From Gammaproteobacteria bacterium (GTDB lineage Bacteria > Pseudomonadota > Gammaproteobacteria > DSM-16500), in assembly GCA_019634835.1 (NCBI GenBank), contig JAHCAO010000004.1:96146-160145 (forward strand): a stretch of DNA of 64,000 bases, written 5' to 3'. The translations under genes and the position numbers were made by a program. The notes under the pieces were generated by a model. That model was given only the letters and a program-made list of their open reading frames with translations. It made no database searches and had not been told where the DNA came from. This document shows positions 51,119-60,953 of the stretch, in pieces; the stretch's first letter is position 1; each line of letters opens with the position of its first letter.

Positions 51119-52171
51119 ATGCTGGCTTACTACTCGCGAGTCATTAAAATTATAGGTATAATTTTATTTTATTCTATTGTTATGCCTGTTTTTTCTGAAC
51201 CAGCTCCTGTTTATGATGCTGATACGATGCAGCAAGAAATGGAGGAGGGAAATATTGATCCATCTCAATATTTACCGCCTCCACCTCCACCGCCAGGTCA
51301 AGAGACAGAGGGAGTGTTTGTTCCATCGTCACCGCCACCAGTAAGCATTGAGCCGCCTGCTACGTCGATGAATATGTCGCAACGTGTACAGCGTTTAGAG
51401 CAGCAGATCAACAACATGCAAAACTCGGATGCTGTTGCACGTATTGAATCATTACAAAACCAGGTGCAGACATTGCGTGGCCAAGTTGAGCAATTGACTC
51501 ATCAACTTGAGCAGATACAAAACCAGCAAAAGAGTATGTATTCAGATTTAGATAAGCGATTGTCTCAGTCTAATGCGGGCTCTGGTAAGTCATCTGTTAC
51601 TTCATCTGCCATCACGGCAAGCGATGCAGATGAAAAACATGCGGTTCAGGATGAAGCTGTACCTGCAAGCACACCTGCTCCAGCTAAATCTGCCGGCAAA
51701 TCGCTTGCAAAATCATCCTCCAAAGCGCCAGCAACAATGGTTGATACGTTAGCAGCAAAGTCTACCGCAGATCAGCCAAATGTGGCTGAAGAGCAGCAGA
51801 TTTATCAAACAGCTTATAACTTAATCAAAGTAAAGAAGTATAGTGATGCAATCAATGTACTGCAGGGTATGTTAAAAAAATATCCCTCTGGTCAATTTGC
51901 TTCAAATGCACATTATTGGCTAGGTGAGTTGTATGGATTGATAGGTAAAAACGATTTGGCATTAAATGAATTTAATGCTGTTGTTAAGACATATCCGGAT
52001 AGTCCGCGTGTATCAGATGCACAGCTTAAAGTAGGGCTCATTCTTGCCTCACAGCTTAAATGGCCAGATGCAAAGGCTGCATTGAAAAAAGTCATCAATC
52101 GTTACCCGGGAACAGCTTCTGCGAGATTAGCGTCTGAGCAATTAAAGCAGATCAAACAAGCGGGCCATTAG
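51119..52171 (+). CDS. cpoB: Cell division coordinator CpoB (YbgF)
   Basis: A periplasmic 350-residue protein. Signal peptide to about residue 26, a Pro-rich stretch (LPPPPPPPGQ) that is unusual for the family, then a trimerising coiled coil (about 85-145) and three tetratricopeptide repeats (about 225-348; YLPSGQFASNAHYWLGEL-like, YPDSPRVSDAQLKVG). CpoB links TolA to PBP1B at division. It is 6 bp after pal and its TAG overlaps the queE GTG by one base. Confidence 0.92.
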   Translation: MLAYYSRVIKIIGIILFYSIVMPVFSEPAPVYDADTMQQEMEEGNIDPSQYLPPPPPPPGQETEGVFVPSSPPPVSIEPPATSMNMSQRVQRLEQQINNMQNSDAVARIESLQNQVQTLRGQVEQLTHQLEQIQNQQKSMYSDLDKRLSQSNAGSGKSSVTSSAITASDADEKHAVQDEAVPASTPAPAKSAGKSLAKSSSKAPATMVDTLAAKSTADQPNVAEEQQIYQTAYNLIKVKKYSDAINVLQGMLKKYPSGQFASNAHYWLGELYGLIGKNDLALNEFNAVVKTYPDSPRVSDAQLKVGLILASQLKWPDAKAALKKVINRYPGTASARLASEQLKQIKQAGH

Positions 52172-52818
52172 TGGGTAGAGATAGTTTACGGGTATCTGAA
52201 ATTTTTTTCTCTCTGCAAGGAGAGACAAAAACGGTTGGGTTACCGACCATTTTTATTCGTCTTACAGGGTGCCCGTTACGCTGCCAATATTGTGATACGG
52301 CTTATGCATTCTATGGCGGTATTCGGTACGACCTTGATACAGTGATGACTGAAATCAAGAAATACCATACTCATTATGTCACTGTCACTGGTGGCGAACC
52401 TTTAGCTCAAAAAGCCTGTCTTAAGCTGCTGACTCGCTTATGCGATGAAGGATATGAGGTATCGTTAGAAACGAGTGGCGCGATGCCCATTGTCAATGTA
52501 GATTCACGTGTTGTCAAAGTGCTTGATATAAAAACGCCTGGTTCTCTAGAAGTGGAAAAGAATCATTGGGACAATGTTCTATATTTGCTTCCACATGATC
52601 AAGTCAAATTTGTTATTTGCCATCAGGAAGATTATGCATGGGCAAAGCAAGTGATACAAAAATATAGTTTAGCGGAGAAATGCCATATACTGCTTTCCCC
52701 TAGTTATCAACAAATGCAGCCTAGAGACTTAGCGGATTGGATCCTGCGAGATCAATTGCCTGTGCGTCTCCAAGTCCAATTGCATAAATACTTATGGGGT
52801 GATGTACCAGGACGATGA
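52171..52818 (+). CDS. queE: 7-carboxy-7-deazaguanine synthase QueE
   Basis: A radical SAM enzyme of 215 residues in queuosine synthesis. The Fe4S4 motif is CPLRCQYCDTAY (CxxxCxxC), after SLQGETKTVGLPTIFIRLTG; the SAM GGE motif is VTVTGGEPL. The start is GTG at 52171, overlapping the cpoB stop (TAGTG). A position after pal-cpoB is typical for gammaproteobacteria. No queC or queD is in the window. Confidence 0.95.
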   Translation: MGRDSLRVSEIFFSLQGETKTVGLPTIFIRLTGCPLRCQYCDTAYAFYGGIRYDLDTVMTEIKKYHTHYVTVTGGEPLAQKACLKLLTRLCDEGYEVSLETSGAMPIVNVDSRVVKVLDIKTPGSLEVEKNHWDNVLYLLPHDQVKFVICHQEDYAWAKQVIQKYSLAEKCHILLSPSYQQMQPRDLADWILRDQLPVRLQVQLHKYLWGDVPGR

Positions 52819-52821
52819 TAT

Positions 52822-53056
52822 ATACTCGTAGTGTTTCACTTAGATATTCTATGGGTGCATGACAAGTTTTTTGCAACGAGAGGAAAAGGGTATTTTTCCT
52901 TCACCATTCACCACAAAACATACTCCTCCTTGAGTGGGTTTTGCTCTCGCAGACTCCTGTCTGCGAGTGAATGGTTCATACAAAATACCCTTTTCCTCTC
53001 GTTGCAAAAAACTTGTCATGCACCCATAGAATATCTAAGTGAAACGCTACGAGTAT
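52822..53056. repeat. P1 element, full copy (75-bp arms)
   Basis: Arms 52822-52896 and 52982-53056 are inverted over 75 bp with about one mismatch. The inner arm ACGAGAGGAAAAGGGTATTT is unique to this copy. The stem CTCGCAGAC-TCCT-GTCTGCGAG is at 52946-52967. It is read through by an open frame that continues into the SDR gene, but the real SDR start lies beyond it. Confidence 0.92.
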
Positions 53057-53094
53057 GTCACAGTAAAATTGCAAAAGAGGAGATTTTTTACGCA

Positions 53095-53829
53095 ATGATA
53101 ATTCATCATGATCAGCCTGTTGTTTTTGTCACGGGTGGTTCTAGAGGCATAGGAAAAGCAGTTGTTGAAAAATTTCAATCACAATCATGGCGGGTAGCAG
53201 CTTGTGCGACAACTGAAAAAGGTGCTCAGTCAAGTGGAGCTGATTTAGCTCTTGTGTGTGATGTAGGGGATGCTGCTCAAGTGCGCTCGACGATTAGTGC
53301 TATTCTTAGCAAGTTCGGTCGGTTAGATGCTGTTATTAATAATGCTGGTTTAGCAGGTAGTGATTCTTTAGATCCTAATAGCACTAACGAACAGTGGCAC
53401 TGTGTTATCAGGACGAATCTTGATGGGCCTTATTTTGTCAGTAAATATGCACTTCCATATTTGCCTGATAATACTGGCCGTATCATTAACATTTCTTCCG
53501 TATTAGGTTTGCAAGGCGCGCAGGATGCAACTGCTTATTGCTCTTCAAAACACGGTATGGTGGGGTTGACTCGTGCTTTAGCGCATGAAGTTGCGCCGCG
53601 CCGCATTACTGTCAACGCTATTTGTCCTGGCTGGGTGCGCACGGACATGGCTATTAATCGTATTCAAGAGCTGGGTCTTTCTGAAGAAAATCTCGCGAAA
53701 TCCGTGTTGTTAGGCAGATTTATCGAGCCGGATGAAGTGGCTGATTTGGCATTTTATCTCGTTACTTCGAAGGCGGCTGCGATAATGACAGGACAAACCA
53801 TCACAATTGATGGCGGCGCGCTAGCTTAA
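53095..53829 (+). CDS. FabG-like short-chain dehydrogenase
   Basis: A 244-residue SDR: TGGSRGIG at residues 14-21, NNAGLAG near 85, the catalytic Ser in NISSVLG and YCSSK for Tyr/Lys. The pattern GMVGLTRALAHEVAPRRITVNAICPGWVRTDM and the C-terminal AAIMTGQTITIDGGAL fit FabG / acetoacetyl-CoA reductase enzymes. ATG 53095 follows an AGGAG 12 bases upstream; the open frame starts at 52831 inside the P1 repeat, and those residues are not SDR-like. The substrate is uncertain. Confidence 0.88.
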   Translation: MIIHHDQPVVFVTGGSRGIGKAVVEKFQSQSWRVAACATTEKGAQSSGADLALVCDVGDAAQVRSTISAILSKFGRLDAVINNAGLAGSDSLDPNSTNEQWHCVIRTNLDGPYFVSKYALPYLPDNTGRIINISSVLGLQGAQDATAYCSSKHGMVGLTRALAHEVAPRRITVNAICPGWVRTDMAINRIQELGLSEENLAKSVLLGRFIEPDEVADLAFYLVTSKAAAIMTGQTITIDGGALA

Positions 53830-53926
53830 GAGAAAAGTGCTAGGATTTAAGCTAGTCTAGCTTCTAAGCGTTGATATTTTTCTGAGAATCAGTAATATAT
53901 GCGACTCTAACCAGATGAAGATGAAT

Positions 53927-53999
53927 GGGTCGTTAGCTCAGTCGGTAGAGCAGCAGGCTTTTAACCTGTTGGTCCTGCGTTCGAATCGCAGACGACCCA
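53927..53999 (+). tRNA. tRNA-Lys (anticodon UUU)
   Basis: A 73-nt cloverleaf. Acceptor GGGTCGT pairs with ACGACCC, the D-stem is GCTC/GAGC, the anticodon stem GCAGG/CCTGT holds the loop CTTTTAA with anticodon TTT, and the T-arm contains GTTCGAATC. Discriminator base A. The 3' CCA is not encoded (next bases CTA), so it must be added by nucleotidyltransferase. It borders the AT-rich effector-like pair. Confidence 0.95.
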
Positions 54000-54043
54000 C
54001 TAATTTGGGTCTTTCCCATTTGAGGAGGGGCTAGTTAAGGGTC

Positions 54044-55693
54044 CTAGGTGTTCTTAAGTATATTTTGATTTAATTCTGGCTGATTTAACAAATAAATTTC
54101 AGAAAAGATGTTTTTAAAATCCTGGTAAAGTTTTAGCGTATCTCCATCTATTTTGCTCATCACAGGGTCATTGTTTGAAAACAATGCATTAAGGTCGTTG
54201 TATGAGGAAGCGTTATCTAGCTGCTGTTTAATTTTATTTAAGAACTCTACCTTCTTATCAATAGCCGAATAATTTTGAAAATCAAGAAAGCTTTTATTTT
54301 GCTTCTTTTGTGAGAACTCCTTTATTTTGTTTTGAATAAGTTCGTTAAAAACACTTTTAAATCCATTTATAATTTGTAATTCTGATAATTGTAGTATTGG
54401 ATTATTATTTTTGTGATCTTTGCAAATAAAACCTGCTACATATTTTTTATCCAATTTGCATGTGTTAAATATAAATCTAAAAATATTATCCACTCCCTTT
54501 AATTCAATACTTGATGTTGTGATAAATCGATGCTTCTGTTCTTTTCGTCTATCAATATAATATTCACATGGATAAATATCAAATTCATTAAATCTGTTTG
54601 ATTGATTACTGTTCTCGTTAAAAACATAACCTTCTTTTTGAAGAGCATAAGACAATTCTCTTGCATAGTTATTGTCTTTCAATCGTAAAACCATTTTTAT
54701 ATCGTCCCCTTCCCCGGTAAATTCAATAAAAGGGATATCATTAGTTTTTTCTTCTTCTAATAAACATGCTGTTGTTTTACCTATGGCCTCTCTAATTCCA
54801 AAAGCTTTAACTACAGGTCTATTTTTAGCAATCGATGAATCATTTAAAATAGTCATTTCATGTTCACTAATATAAAAGATTATTTTTTCTGATCCTGCTA
54901 TACCCATATATCTGAAAGTGTCCTTGTTAGCTAAATAAGATCGCTGTTTTTTCTCTAAGAAAATTAAAAAATTCTCTGCATTATCTTTATTTTTATCGTC
55001 ATCAAGATAATTTATTGTGGTGATACGATACATTTTTTTACCGTCGGCGTAAGAGCAAACGCTAATATCTTCAATAGGTAAATTTGTTTTATTTTTAAAG
55101 AGATATTTGATTTTTTCTTTTTCGATAATTCCGAGATTAGAATTAAAATCTTCATGGTTAATTTGTTTTTTACTTAATTCTGAAATATCTTCATTAACTT
55201 TTTTTCTAAAAGCTTCATCCTTTAAAGCCTCAAAAATGAATTCTTTAATCTTCAAATTAAGCGATTTATTTACTCCTGACAGTATGATAAGACCTTGAAT
55301 CTCCGAAGGTAGATGGCTGGAAATTATATGGAAGATTTCAGATGGAATAATATTAAAATTATCAAAATATTCTGTATACTGTATCTGCTCTTTTTTGCCA
55401 GTAGAAGTTAAGCTATCACTTTGCATGTTTTTATCTTGGGTTGTTTCTGTTGCAGAAGCATTTGCTTGGTTACGATTAATTTTTCTCTTATCGAGACAAT
55501 GAATAGTTATTCCTTTTTCAGTTGGAAGATCCTTATCAAAATTTATTTCTTTACCAGAAACTATAATTTTTAATTCACTAGACGGAATATCTGTTTTTTT
55601 AGCGATCATTTCTTTTACTTTATTTAAAGACCATTCCGCGTCATCAATTTCAATAACAAGTCTTTTCCCATTATGAGACATGATAAACCACAT
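54044..55693 (-). CDS. Ubiquitin-like domain plus F-box-like protein; candidate host-directed effector
   Basis: A 549-residue AT-rich gene. Residues 9-67 follow the ubiquitin fold: SLNKVKEMIAKKTDIPSSEL, then IIVSGKEI and GITIHCL, paralleling ubiquitin's VKAKIQDKEGIP, LIFAGKQL and STLHLVL. There is no C-terminal diglycine, so it is a domain, not a modifier. A polar linker (70-105) leads to an F-box-like stretch at about 113-152 (NIIPSEIFHIISSHLPSEIQ, then LSGVNKSLNLKI). Residues 160-549 match nothing I know; they are charged and soluble, without membrane segments. ATG 55693 follows GAGGTGG, an excellent ribosome site. Function in a host ubiquitin pathway is inference. Confidence 0.7.
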   Translation of the reverse strand: MWFIMSHNGKRLVIEIDDAEWSLNKVKEMIAKKTDIPSSELKIIVSGKEINFDKDLPTEKGITIHCLDKRKINRNQANASATETTQDKNMQSDSLTSTGKKEQIQYTEYFDNFNIIPSEIFHIISSHLPSEIQGLIILSGVNKSLNLKIKEFIFEALKDEAFRKKVNEDISELSKKQINHEDFNSNLGIIEKEKIKYLFKNKTNLPIEDISVCSYADGKKMYRITTINYLDDDKNKDNAENFLIFLEKKQRSYLANKDTFRYMGIAGSEKIIFYISEHEMTILNDSSIAKNRPVVKAFGIREAIGKTTACLLEEEKTNDIPFIEFTGEGDDIKMVLRLKDNNYARELSYALQKEGYVFNENSNQSNRFNEFDIYPCEYYIDRRKEQKHRFITTSSIELKGVDNIFRFIFNTCKLDKKYVAGFICKDHKNNNPILQLSELQIINGFKSVFNELIQNKIKEFSQKKQNKSFLDFQNYSAIDKKVEFLNKIKQQLDNASSYNDLNALFSNNDPVMSKIDGDTLKLYQDFKNIFSEIYLLNQPELNQNILKNT

Positions 55694-55886
55694 GCTGCCA
55701 CCTCTAAGTAATAATTATTTGGAAGAAGTATAGACTATAATCAGAAAATTTCTAATTGCATCTAAAATAATTGATTGATTATTCTTCATTTTTTTCTAGC
55801 AATATAAATACTATTCCTTTGTCGAGTTGACTCCGGTCGATACATAGCTTTGGCATTTTTAATTTCTGCACTTATTTTGAAAGGTT

Positions 55887-55904
55887 ATCCTTCGCGCGAA
55901 GGAT
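55887..55904. terminator. Hairpin between the two effector-like genes
   Basis: ATCCTTCGCGCGAAGGAT is a perfect 18-bp palindrome, flanked by ATAATTTTT on one side. It follows the Rab-like gene (minus strand) and could end its transcript, although the T-run on that side is poor. The rest of 55694-55944 is AT-rich and has no gene. Confidence 0.4.
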
Positions 55905-55944
55905 ATAATTTTTACAGAAACTCGATTGCAAGGCGATTTAAGTT

Positions 55945-56523
55945 TTATAAGTTATTATTATGGTAATCGTGAAGTTCTCTCTGTGTTTCCTTTGCGTTTG
56001 CTGGCAACGTGGGTGGTTGTCCAAACAATGTTATAATGCTGCTCATAATAGCTGGAATAATGTTACTGTCTGTCTTTGTAGTTTCCTGTCCTGTAGTTTT
56101 TTGTTTTGTATTTTCTTTGGTTTTCTTTTCAATATTCTCTTTTGTATGGTTTTTCTGTAATTTTTCCTGGAGGTCATTAAAACATAGAGAGACAGATGCA
56201 TAATCCCGACTATCAATGATGACAACATTCTCATCAATACATCGTTTTACAATGTTGCACTGCTTTTCTGTCGGGTTTAGATAAATAACCGCATTTGTGT
56301 TTTGAAGATGTTTGTTTAACGTATTAGAAAATCGTTCATTGTTACTCACATTCCAAATAGCAAATTCTGTGCCATTATTTGTGATGATTTTAATATCAAC
56401 ACCAATCATTTTGCTTTGATTCAATACAGAATTGCTTAGGATGTCTGTCATAGTCGATAGTTGGGTTAAGAATTCTTCTTTTTCTTTATCACTGCCAACT
56501 AAAGTAATTGTATTACGCTGCAT
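55945..56523 (-). CDS. Rab-like small-GTPase fold with degenerate nucleotide motifs; candidate effector
   Basis: A 192-residue AT-rich gene. Residues 40-95 follow the Rab pattern: IGVDIKIITNNGTEFAIWNV, NNERF, then AVIYLN, compare Rab 'GVDFK...LQIWDTAGQERF...IVVYD'. The critical residues are lost. The P-loop GxxxxGKS is replaced by GSDKEKEEF, and WDTAGQE by WNVSNNE. GTP hydrolysis is therefore unlikely, so it would be a pseudo-GTPase or decoy. The tail (125-192) is Lys/Glu/Thr-rich, then a short hydrophobic patch and a polar end; no prenylation CaaX is seen. ATG 56523 follows GAGGAA. I infer Rab mimicry; homology is distant and needs structural comparison. Confidence 0.55.
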   Translation of the reverse strand: MQRNTITLVGSDKEKEEFLTQLSTMTDILSNSVLNQSKMIGVDIKIITNNGTEFAIWNVSNNERFSNTLNKHLQNTNAVIYLNPTEKQCNIVKRCIDENVVIIDSRDYASVSLCFNDLQEKLQKNHTKENIEKKTKENTKQKTTGQETTKTDSNIIPAIMSSIITLFGQPPTLPANAKETQRELHDYHNNNL

Positions 56524-56648
56524 ATTTTTTTATTCCTCGATTATGTTTAAGGTTAGAGGAGCTATATTTAATTTATGTATTTATCTTATACAATTATGAT
56601 TAAGATAATATTATCACGGGATTGATAATTGACAGCTAGTATGTCCTA

Positions 56649-56676
56649 CTTGATCTGAGAAAAATTGCCCTTATCT
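56649..56676 (+). promoter_or_regulatory. Possible sigma-32 heat-shock promoter of clpB
   Basis: CTTGATC (56649-56655) and, 12 bases later, CCCTTATCT resemble the sigma-32 -35 (CTTGAAA) and -10 (CCCCATNT) elements. It lies about 205 bp before clpB, a typical heat-shock gene. Match is partial. The remaining 56524-56879 region has no gene. Confidence 0.35.
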
Positions 56677-56879
56677 TTAAGGGATAATCGATTAGAAGTT
56701 CCTACTGAACTTGATGCGATGAGGTATTTTTAGCGAGGAAAATCGCAATTTTTCCTTCCAGCCAATTGTGTGGCTTATTCGAGGGAAGAGCACGAGAGCT
56801 TAGCTTGTGTATAGCGATAAATCATGGCAGTTTTTCAGTGAGGGCGGTTGTTAAAGTCAATAAAAATGAGGTCACAACG

Positions 56880-59471
56880 ATGCGCATGGACAAGTTAACA
56901 AGTAAATTTCAAATGGCTTTAGCTGATGCTCAGTCGCTTGCATTGGGTCAGGATCATGCCGTGATTGAACCGGTGCATGTGATGAAAATATTATTAGAAC
57001 AAGAAGGAGGTAATATTTCCTCTATACTGGCTAAGGCCAATGTTAATGTATCCAAGCTGCGATCAGAATTAGATTCCACTATCAAACGGTTGCCAAAAGT
57101 AGAAGGAACAGGTGGTGACGTTCACGTTTCTAATGAATTAAACCGTATTTTAAATTTAACCGATAAGCTCGCCCAAAAGCGTAAAGATCAATATATTTCT
57201 AGTGAATTGTTTTTACTAGCGGCTATTGAAGATAATGGTACGCTGGGAGACATCATGCGGCAATGTGGAGCAACAAAGTCAGCTATTGAAAAAGTGATAG
57301 ACGAAGAGCGCGGTGGGCAAAAAATAGAAGATCCCAATGCAGAAGACCAACGTAATGCGTTAACTAAGTATACAGTTGATCTGACAGCGCTGGCAGGACA
57401 AGGCAAACTTGATCCAGTCATAGGTCGTGATACAGAAATACGTAGAACGATACAAGTGTTACAGCGCCGCACGAAAAATAATCCTGTACTGATCGGCGAG
57501 CCTGGGGTAGGTAAAACAGCTATTGTCGAAGGTCTTGCTCAACGGATTGTGAATGGTGAAGTGCCGGAAGGTCTACGTGAAAAACGTTTGCTGGCGTTAG
57601 ATCTTGGTGCACTGATTGCAGGTGCGAAGTTTCGTGGAGAATTTGAAGAACGGCTCAAGGCGGTGTTGAAAGAATTGGCTAAAGAAGAAGGTCAAATCAT
57701 TTTGTTTATCGATGAATTACATAATGTTGTTGGTGCTGGAAAAGCAGAAGGTGCGATGGACGCTGGTAATATGTTGAAGCCGGCTTTGGCCCGTGGTGAA
57801 TTACATTGTGTTGGAGCAACAACATTAGATGAATATCGCAAATATATTGAAAAAGATGCGGCACTGGAGCGGCGTTTCCAACGTGTGCTAGTAGAAGAGC
57901 CATCTGTCACGGACACCATCGCTATATTACGCGGCTTGAAAGAACGGTATGAATTACATCATGGTGTTGAAATTACAGATTCTGCTATTGTCGCTGCAGC
58001 AACGCTGTCCCATCGTTATATTGCAGACCGTAATTTACCTGATAAAGCGATTGACCTGATTGATGAAGCAGCAAGTAATATCCGTATGGAAATCGATTCC
58101 AAACCTGAAATGATGGACAATCTTGAGCGGCGCATTATTCAGCTTAAAATCGAGCGCGAAGCCTTGAAGAAGGAAACGGATGAAGGTTCTAAAAAGTACT
58201 TAGAAAAATTAGAATCAGATTTACACAAACTGGAAGAAGAATACAAAAAACTGGAAACAATATGGAAAGCAGAAAAATCGTCATTACAAGATGCACAAGC
58301 AATCAAAACTGAATTGGAAAAAGCCCGTATGGATTTTGAGACAGCGCGTCGTGCGAGTAACCTGACGCGTATGGCTGAACTCCAATATGCGCGTATTCCA
58401 GATTTAGAAAAGCAGCTTGCAGAAGCAACTGCAGAGACACAGAAAAAAGAGACACATTTATTGCGTAATAAAGTAACGGACGAAGAAATTGCCGAAGTCG
58501 TTTCTAAGTGGACTCATATTCCTGTTTCAAAAATGTTAGAAAGTGAAAAAACCAAATTATTACAAATGGAAGAGGCGCTGCATGAACGTATTGTTGGCCA
58601 GAGTCAAGCAGTGAGAGCAGTGTGTAATGCGATACGCCGATCGCGGGCAGGGTTGGGAGATCCCAATAAGCCAATCGGTTCATTTTTATTTTTAGGGCCA
58701 ACAGGTGTGGGTAAGACGGAACTTTGTAAATCACTGGCAGAATTTTTATTTGATACAGAAGAAGCGGTGATTCGGCTTGATATGTCCGAGTTTATGGAAA
58801 AACATTCTGTATCACGGTTATTAGGTGCACCACCTGGATATGTTGGATATGAAGAAGGTGGTTATTTAACTGAGCATGTACGCCGCAAGCCCTATTCAGT
58901 CATTTTATTGGACGAGATGGAAAAAGCCCATCCTGATGTCTTTAATATTTTGTTACAAGTGTTAGACGATGGGCGTTTGACGGATAGCCAAGGTCGCACA
59001 GTGGATTTTAAAAATACTGTTATTGTGATGACATCTAATTTGGGTTCAGAGCTTATTCAGGATATTTCCAAACATGGGGATTACTTTGAAATGAAAGAAG
59101 CGGTGATGAATGTAGTAGGTAAACATTTCCGGCCGGAATTTATTAATCGTATCGATGAGATTGTTGTTTTTCATCCGTTAGATGAAGAGCAAATAAAAAC
59201 AATAGCTAAAATTCAAATGAATCGATTGCGTGCGCGCTTGGCGGAGCGTGAATATAATATTTCTATTTCTGATGAAGCATTGGATTATTTATCAGTGACG
59301 GGGTATGATCCGGTTTATGGGGCCAGACCGTTAAAGCGTGCCATCCAACAACATGTTGAAAATCCTTTAGCGTTGGAAATATTGTCTGGAAAATTTGTGC
59401 CTGGTGACATGATACACGTAGGATTGCGGGATGATCGTATTGTGTTTTCTAAGGTTGCTGCAACAGTGTAG
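56880..59471 (+). CDS. clpB: Chaperone disaggregase ClpB
   Basis: An AAA+ disaggregase of 863 residues working with DnaK. N-terminal Clp_N repeats ([20 protein letters not shown]); NBD1 with [15 protein letters not shown] and [13 protein letters not shown]; the coiled-coil middle domain (about 410-525); NBD2 with [19 protein letters not shown] and [16 protein letters not shown]-terminal domain to the end. ATG 56880 gives [10 protein letters not shown], matching E. coli MRLDRLTNKF; the open frame starts earlier at 56766 without similarity. It heads a stress cluster with usp and cbpAM. Confidence 0.97.
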   Translation: MRMDKLTSKFQMALADAQSLALGQDHAVIEPVHVMKILLEQEGGNISSILAKANVNVSKLRSELDSTIKRLPKVEGTGGDVHVSNELNRILNLTDKLAQKRKDQYISSELFLLAAIEDNGTLGDIMRQCGATKSAIEKVIDEERGGQKIEDPNAEDQRNALTKYTVDLTALAGQGKLDPVIGRDTEIRRTIQVLQRRTKNNPVLIGEPGVGKTAIVEGLAQRIVNGEVPEGLREKRLLALDLGALIAGAKFRGEFEERLKAVLKELAKEEGQIILFIDELHNVVGAGKAEGAMDAGNMLKPALARGELHCVGATTLDEYRKYIEKDAALERRFQRVLVEEPSVTDTIAILRGLKERYELHHGVEITDSAIVAAATLSHRYIADRNLPDKAIDLIDEAASNIRMEIDSKPEMMDNLERRIIQLKIEREALKKETDEGSKKYLEKLESDLHKLEEEYKKLETIWKAEKSSLQDAQAIKTELEKARMDFETARRASNLTRMAELQYARIPDLEKQLAEATAETQKKETHLLRNKVTDEEIAEVVSKWTHIPVSKMLESEKTKLLQMEEALHERIVGQSQAVRAVCNAIRRSRAGLGDPNKPIGSFLFLGPTGVGKTELCKSLAEFLFDTEEAVIRLDMSEFMEKHSVSRLLGAPPGYVGYEEGGYLTEHVRRKPYSVILLDEMEKAHPDVFNILLQVLDDGRLTDSQGRTVDFKNTVIVMTSNLGSELIQDISKHGDYFEMKEAVMNVVGKHFRPEFINRIDEIVVFHPLDEEQIKTIAKIQMNRLRARLAEREYNISISDEALDYLSVTGYDPVYGARPLKRAIQQHVENPLALEILSGKFVPGDMIHVGLRDDRIVFSKVAATV

Positions 59472-59516
59472 GGGGCATACGAGTTTTTTGCAGCGAAAGA
59501 TTCGTCATGCACCCCT
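59471..59516. repeat. P1 relic: two arm ends without a centre
   Basis: GGGGGCATACGAGTTTTTTG and the TTCGTCATGCACCCC end are joined directly after GCAGCGAAAGA, so the loop and most arm sequence are deleted. It lies between clpB and the universal stress gene. Confidence 0.6.
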
Positions 59517-59543
59517 GTAGGGATAGTAAAAGGGATGAATACT

Positions 59544-59972
59544 ATGTATAAACACATCTTATTTGCAACAGATTTAACTGAAGATACAGAATATCTCATT
59601 GAAAAAGTACTCACTATACGCAATTTTACTGGCGCAGCGCTGAGTTTAATCCATGTAGTAGAGCCGCTCCCTGGATATAGTTACGCTTATTTAGGTATAG
59701 AAGATATTGAAGGGCAGCTTATTACAGAAGCTAGGCAATCTATAGAAAAATTGGCTATTAGAATGAATGTGAGCAAAGAGGATCAATTTGTTGAAGTGGG
59801 GCCCACAAAAACCAAAATTCTCAAAATTGCTGATGATGTTCATGCAGATTTAATCATGTGTGGTAGCCATGGACGCCATGGATTATCACTGTTGCTGGGT
59901 TCAACGGCAAACGCCATTCTTCATGGAGCAAAGTGTGACGTGTTAACCGTACGGCTACCAGAAGAGAAGTAA
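59544..59972 (+). CDS. Universal stress protein (UspA family)
   Basis: A 142-residue Usp domain. The N-terminal strand HILFATDLTEDTEYL and the ATP-binding motif GSHGRHGLSLLLGSTA (G-x2-G-x9-G-S) mark the ATP-binding UspFG-like subgroup. ATG 59544 is chosen because AAAGGG lies 9 bases upstream; ATG 59535 is in frame but too close to it. It sits between clpB and cbpA in a stress cluster and is probably induced with them. Confidence 0.9.
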   Translation: MYKHILFATDLTEDTEYLIEKVLTIRNFTGAALSLIHVVEPLPGYSYAYLGIEDIEGQLITEARQSIEKLAIRMNVSKEDQFVEVGPTKTKILKIADDVHADLIMCGSHGRHGLSLLLGSTANAILHGAKCDVLTVRLPEEK

Positions 59973-59981
59973 CACAGATAC

Positions 59982-60944
59982 ATGGAATATAAAGACTATT
60001 ATTCTATTCTAGGTGTAAAGAAGAATGCTTCTCAGGATGAGATTAAGCAAGCATATCGTCGTTTGGCAAGAAAATATCATCCTGATGTTAGCAAAGAGTC
60101 TAATGCAGAAGAACATTTCAAGAATTTGCAAGAAGCTTATGAAGTTTTAAAAGATCCTGAGAAACGTACTGCGTACGACCAACTTGGCAGCCATTGGAAG
60201 CAAGGTCAAGAATTCAGACCTCCGCCAGGTTGGGATGCTAATACCCAATTTTATACTACGAATGATAATGGTGCGTTTTCTGAAAGTGATCTGGGGGGAT
60301 TTAGCGAATTTTTTTCTAATCTTTTTGGTCGCTCACGAACACAGTTTCAAGAAGATGATTTTACTGGGTTTAAACAACGCGGTAATGATCAACATGCTAA
60401 GATAAGTATTACACTTGAAGATGCTTTTCATGGCACAACAAAAACTCTGCAATTACAAATGCCAGAAGTGAGTGCATCAGGACAATTACATCAGGCTACA
60501 CGTACAATTAAAGTTGTGATTCCTGCAGGTGCTGTGCAAGGACAACAGTTACGTCTTGCTAAACAAGGTGGCCCTGGCTTTGGTGGTGCTGAAGCGGGTG
60601 ATTTATATCTTGAAATCCATATACAACCACATGCTTTATTCGTATTACAGGGGAAAGATATTTATTTAACGCTGCCAATCACACCATGGGAAGCAGCGTT
60701 AGGTGCAGAAATTAAAATTCCGACATTAGGCGGGCGGGTAGGGCTCAAGTTATTGCCTGGCTCTCAAGCAGGACAAAAACTGCGTTTAAAAGGACGTGGG
60801 ATGCCAAGCAAGCCAGAAGCAGGCGATCAATATGCCATTTTACAAATCCAAGCTCCACCTGCTAATACAGATGAGCAGCGGCAACTTTATGAAAGAATGG
60901 CGCAGATAATGCCGTTTAATCCACGGAAGGATTGGTCAGTATGA
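59982..60944 (+). CDS. cbpA: DnaJ-class co-chaperone / curved DNA-binding protein CbpA
   Basis: A 320-residue type II J-protein. The J-domain spans 1-70 with the HPD motif in [11 protein letters not shown] Gly/Phe-poor linker follows, then two C-terminal beta domains ([46 protein letters not shown]); there is no Cys-rich zinc domain, which separates it from DnaJ. CbpA activates DnaK and also binds DNA. The next gene encodes its inhibitor CbpM, confirming the assignment. Confidence 0.93.
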   Translation: MEYKDYYSILGVKKNASQDEIKQAYRRLARKYHPDVSKESNAEEHFKNLQEAYEVLKDPEKRTAYDQLGSHWKQGQEFRPPPGWDANTQFYTTNDNGAFSESDLGGFSEFFSNLFGRSRTQFQEDDFTGFKQRGNDQHAKISITLEDAFHGTTKTLQLQMPEVSASGQLHQATRTIKVVIPAGAVQGQQLRLAKQGGPGFGGAEAGDLYLEIHIQPHALFVLQGKDIYLTLPITPWEAALGAEIKIPTLGGRVGLKLLPGSQAGQKLRLKGRGMPSKPEAGDQYAILQIQAPPANTDEQRQLYERMAQIMPFNPRKDWSV

Positions 60945-60953
60945 GAATCGTCC

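Noticed and set aside
52831..53094. N-terminal extension of the SDR ORF running through the P1 element
   Set aside because: The extension is repeat sequence without SDR similarity; the family start motif begins just after ATG 53095.
53927..53999. Attachment-site duplication of the tRNA-Lys 3' end
   Set aside because: I could not find the tRNA 3' end (GTTCGAATCGCAGACG) repeated near 56.6 kb, and no integrase is present.
56766..56879. 38-residue extension of the ClpB ORF
   Set aside because: The family N-terminus (MRLDRLTNKF in E. coli) aligns at ATG 56880, and the extension lacks similarity.
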